Notes under the pieces: model-generated
The model's input: only the letters and a program-made list of their open reading frames with translations
What the model was told of the DNA's origin: nothing
Database searches by the model: none
Program-made: the position numbers and the translations under genes
Part shown: one piece after another, positions 63,605 to 64,000 of the stretch
Layout of the letters: the number at the start of each line of letters is the position of its first letter
Numbering within the stretch: position 1 is the stretch's first letter
Source: Natrialba hulunbeirensis JCM 10989
GTDB taxonomy: Archaea; Halobacteriota; Halobacteria; Halobacteriales; Natrialbaceae
Direction: 5' to 3'
Length of the DNA stretch: 64,000 nucleotides
Assembly (NCBI RefSeq): GCF_000337575.1
Contig: NZ_AOIM01000013.1
Coordinates: 1-64,000 of the forward strand

Positions 63605-64000
63605 CGCCCCCGCCGTGCGCTCTGGTCGTCGTCGCGGCCGAGCGCCTGTTTGAGGAACGACATCCAGCGCTTGGTGTCGGCAGCCTGCTTGACCTGCTGT
63701 TCGCGCTCTATGTCTGTTGGGCCGAGGTTCTCGAGTGCGTTCAGCGCGCGGTCGATCCCGATGATGCTCTGGGCGAGTTCGTCGCCCTTCGTGTGAGAGA
63801 TGTCGCCCTCCTCGATCCGTTCGAGGCGTTCGACGCGCTCTCGTCTGAGGTTTCGTTTCGCCTGCTCGACGCGGTCGCGCTCGCCTGGGGGTACCGTCTC
63901 GCGGCGTTTGATCTCGAAGACGAAGGTGCGAAGGTCGAGCTCCTCGCCTTGCACCGTGATCGTCTCGGGGATGTCCGCGCCGACGGTCGCACCCTCGCGC
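63601..64000 (-). CDS. DUF5788 family protein, start outside window
   Basis: The frame is open to the window edge, so the N-terminus is missing. The visible part begins REGATVGADIPETITVQGEE (upstream of the GTG at 63,954, which is not the real start) and continues as charged helices (VEQAKRNLRRERVERLERIEEGD, SIIGIDRALNALENL). This matches the haloarchaeal DUF5788 family of unknown function. It overlaps polX by 4 bp and is probably co-transcribed with it. Confidence 0.82.
   Translation of the reverse strand, partial: REGATVGADIPETITVQGEELDLRTFVFEIKRRETVPPGERDRVEQAKRNLRRERVERLERIEEGDISHTKGDELAQSIIGIDRALNALENLGPTDIEREQQVKQAADTKRWMSFLKQALGRDDDQSARRGR

Noticed and set aside
61793-63796. Very long plus-strand frame opposite polX
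   Set aside because: It is the antisense shadow of a GC-rich gene. polX has complete catalytic motifs; the antisense protein has none.

Overview
The window is a contig end from a haloarchaeon, most likely in the Natrialbales (Natrialba / Natrinema / Natronorubrum type). The signs are high GC, strongly acidic proteins, many Asp/Glu-rich linkers, leaderless-type promoters with a TATA-like box about 25-30 nt before the start codon, Tat-dependent secretion signals, and typical haloarchaeal genes: PolX, TiaS, SecE-Spt5, archaeal MBF1, F420-dependent oxidoreductase, NAD(P) glucose dehydrogenase and TrmB regulators. Bases 11-29 are the Nextera transposase end sequence, so the first ~29 bases are a library artefact rather than genome.

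Layout. 30-9,800: a truncated S-layer/CARDB-like protein followed by an RND (MMPL) exporter, two membrane proteins, a polyprenyl sugar-phosphate transferase, a tandem VOC protein and an NhaC antiporter. 10,000-21,000: housekeeping and small conserved genes (Drg GTPase, TiaS, an HTH regulator, a pentapeptide-repeat protein with a C-terminal channel-like pair of helices, glutaredoxin, a purine permease, a TrkA-type protein, an orphan DNA methyltransferase, a TRAM protein). 21,640-23,030: an AT-rich island carrying one Tat-exported, six-cysteine protein. It sits between the surviving C-terminal parts of an NhaC gene and a Na+/Ca2+ exchanger, both cut on the island side. 23,500-34,200: a GST-like hydroquinone reductase, Azf-like dehydrogenase, SRPBCC, HAD, zinc-ribbon and DUF6735 proteins, a MutS-related ATPase, PurF and a DUF420 protein. 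34,240-34,900: a tRNA-Leu(GAG) with a 142-bp direct repeat of its 3' end and downstream flank.

38,100-56,300 is a sugar-use region. A GH13 amylase, an ABC sugar importer (binding protein, two permeases, ATPase), a GH15 glucoamylase and a TrmB-type regulator are followed by an Eda-type KDPG aldolase, glucose dehydrogenase and gluconate dehydratase. A second GH15 enzyme closes the region. Together these genes would import malto-oligosaccharides, split them to glucose in the cytoplasm and run glucose through the semi-phosphorylative Entner-Doudoroff pathway. KDG kinase is the one step missing from the window. Two near-identical gluconate dehydratase genes in the same orientation bracket the cassette.

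56,300-64,000: a Tat-exported HtrA-like protease, an F420-dependent LLM oxidoreductase, SecE-Spt5, a zinc-finger protein, a PHP protein, a Mut7-C protein, PolX and a truncated DUF5788 gene. No CRISPR array, rRNA, transposase gene or intact prophage was seen.
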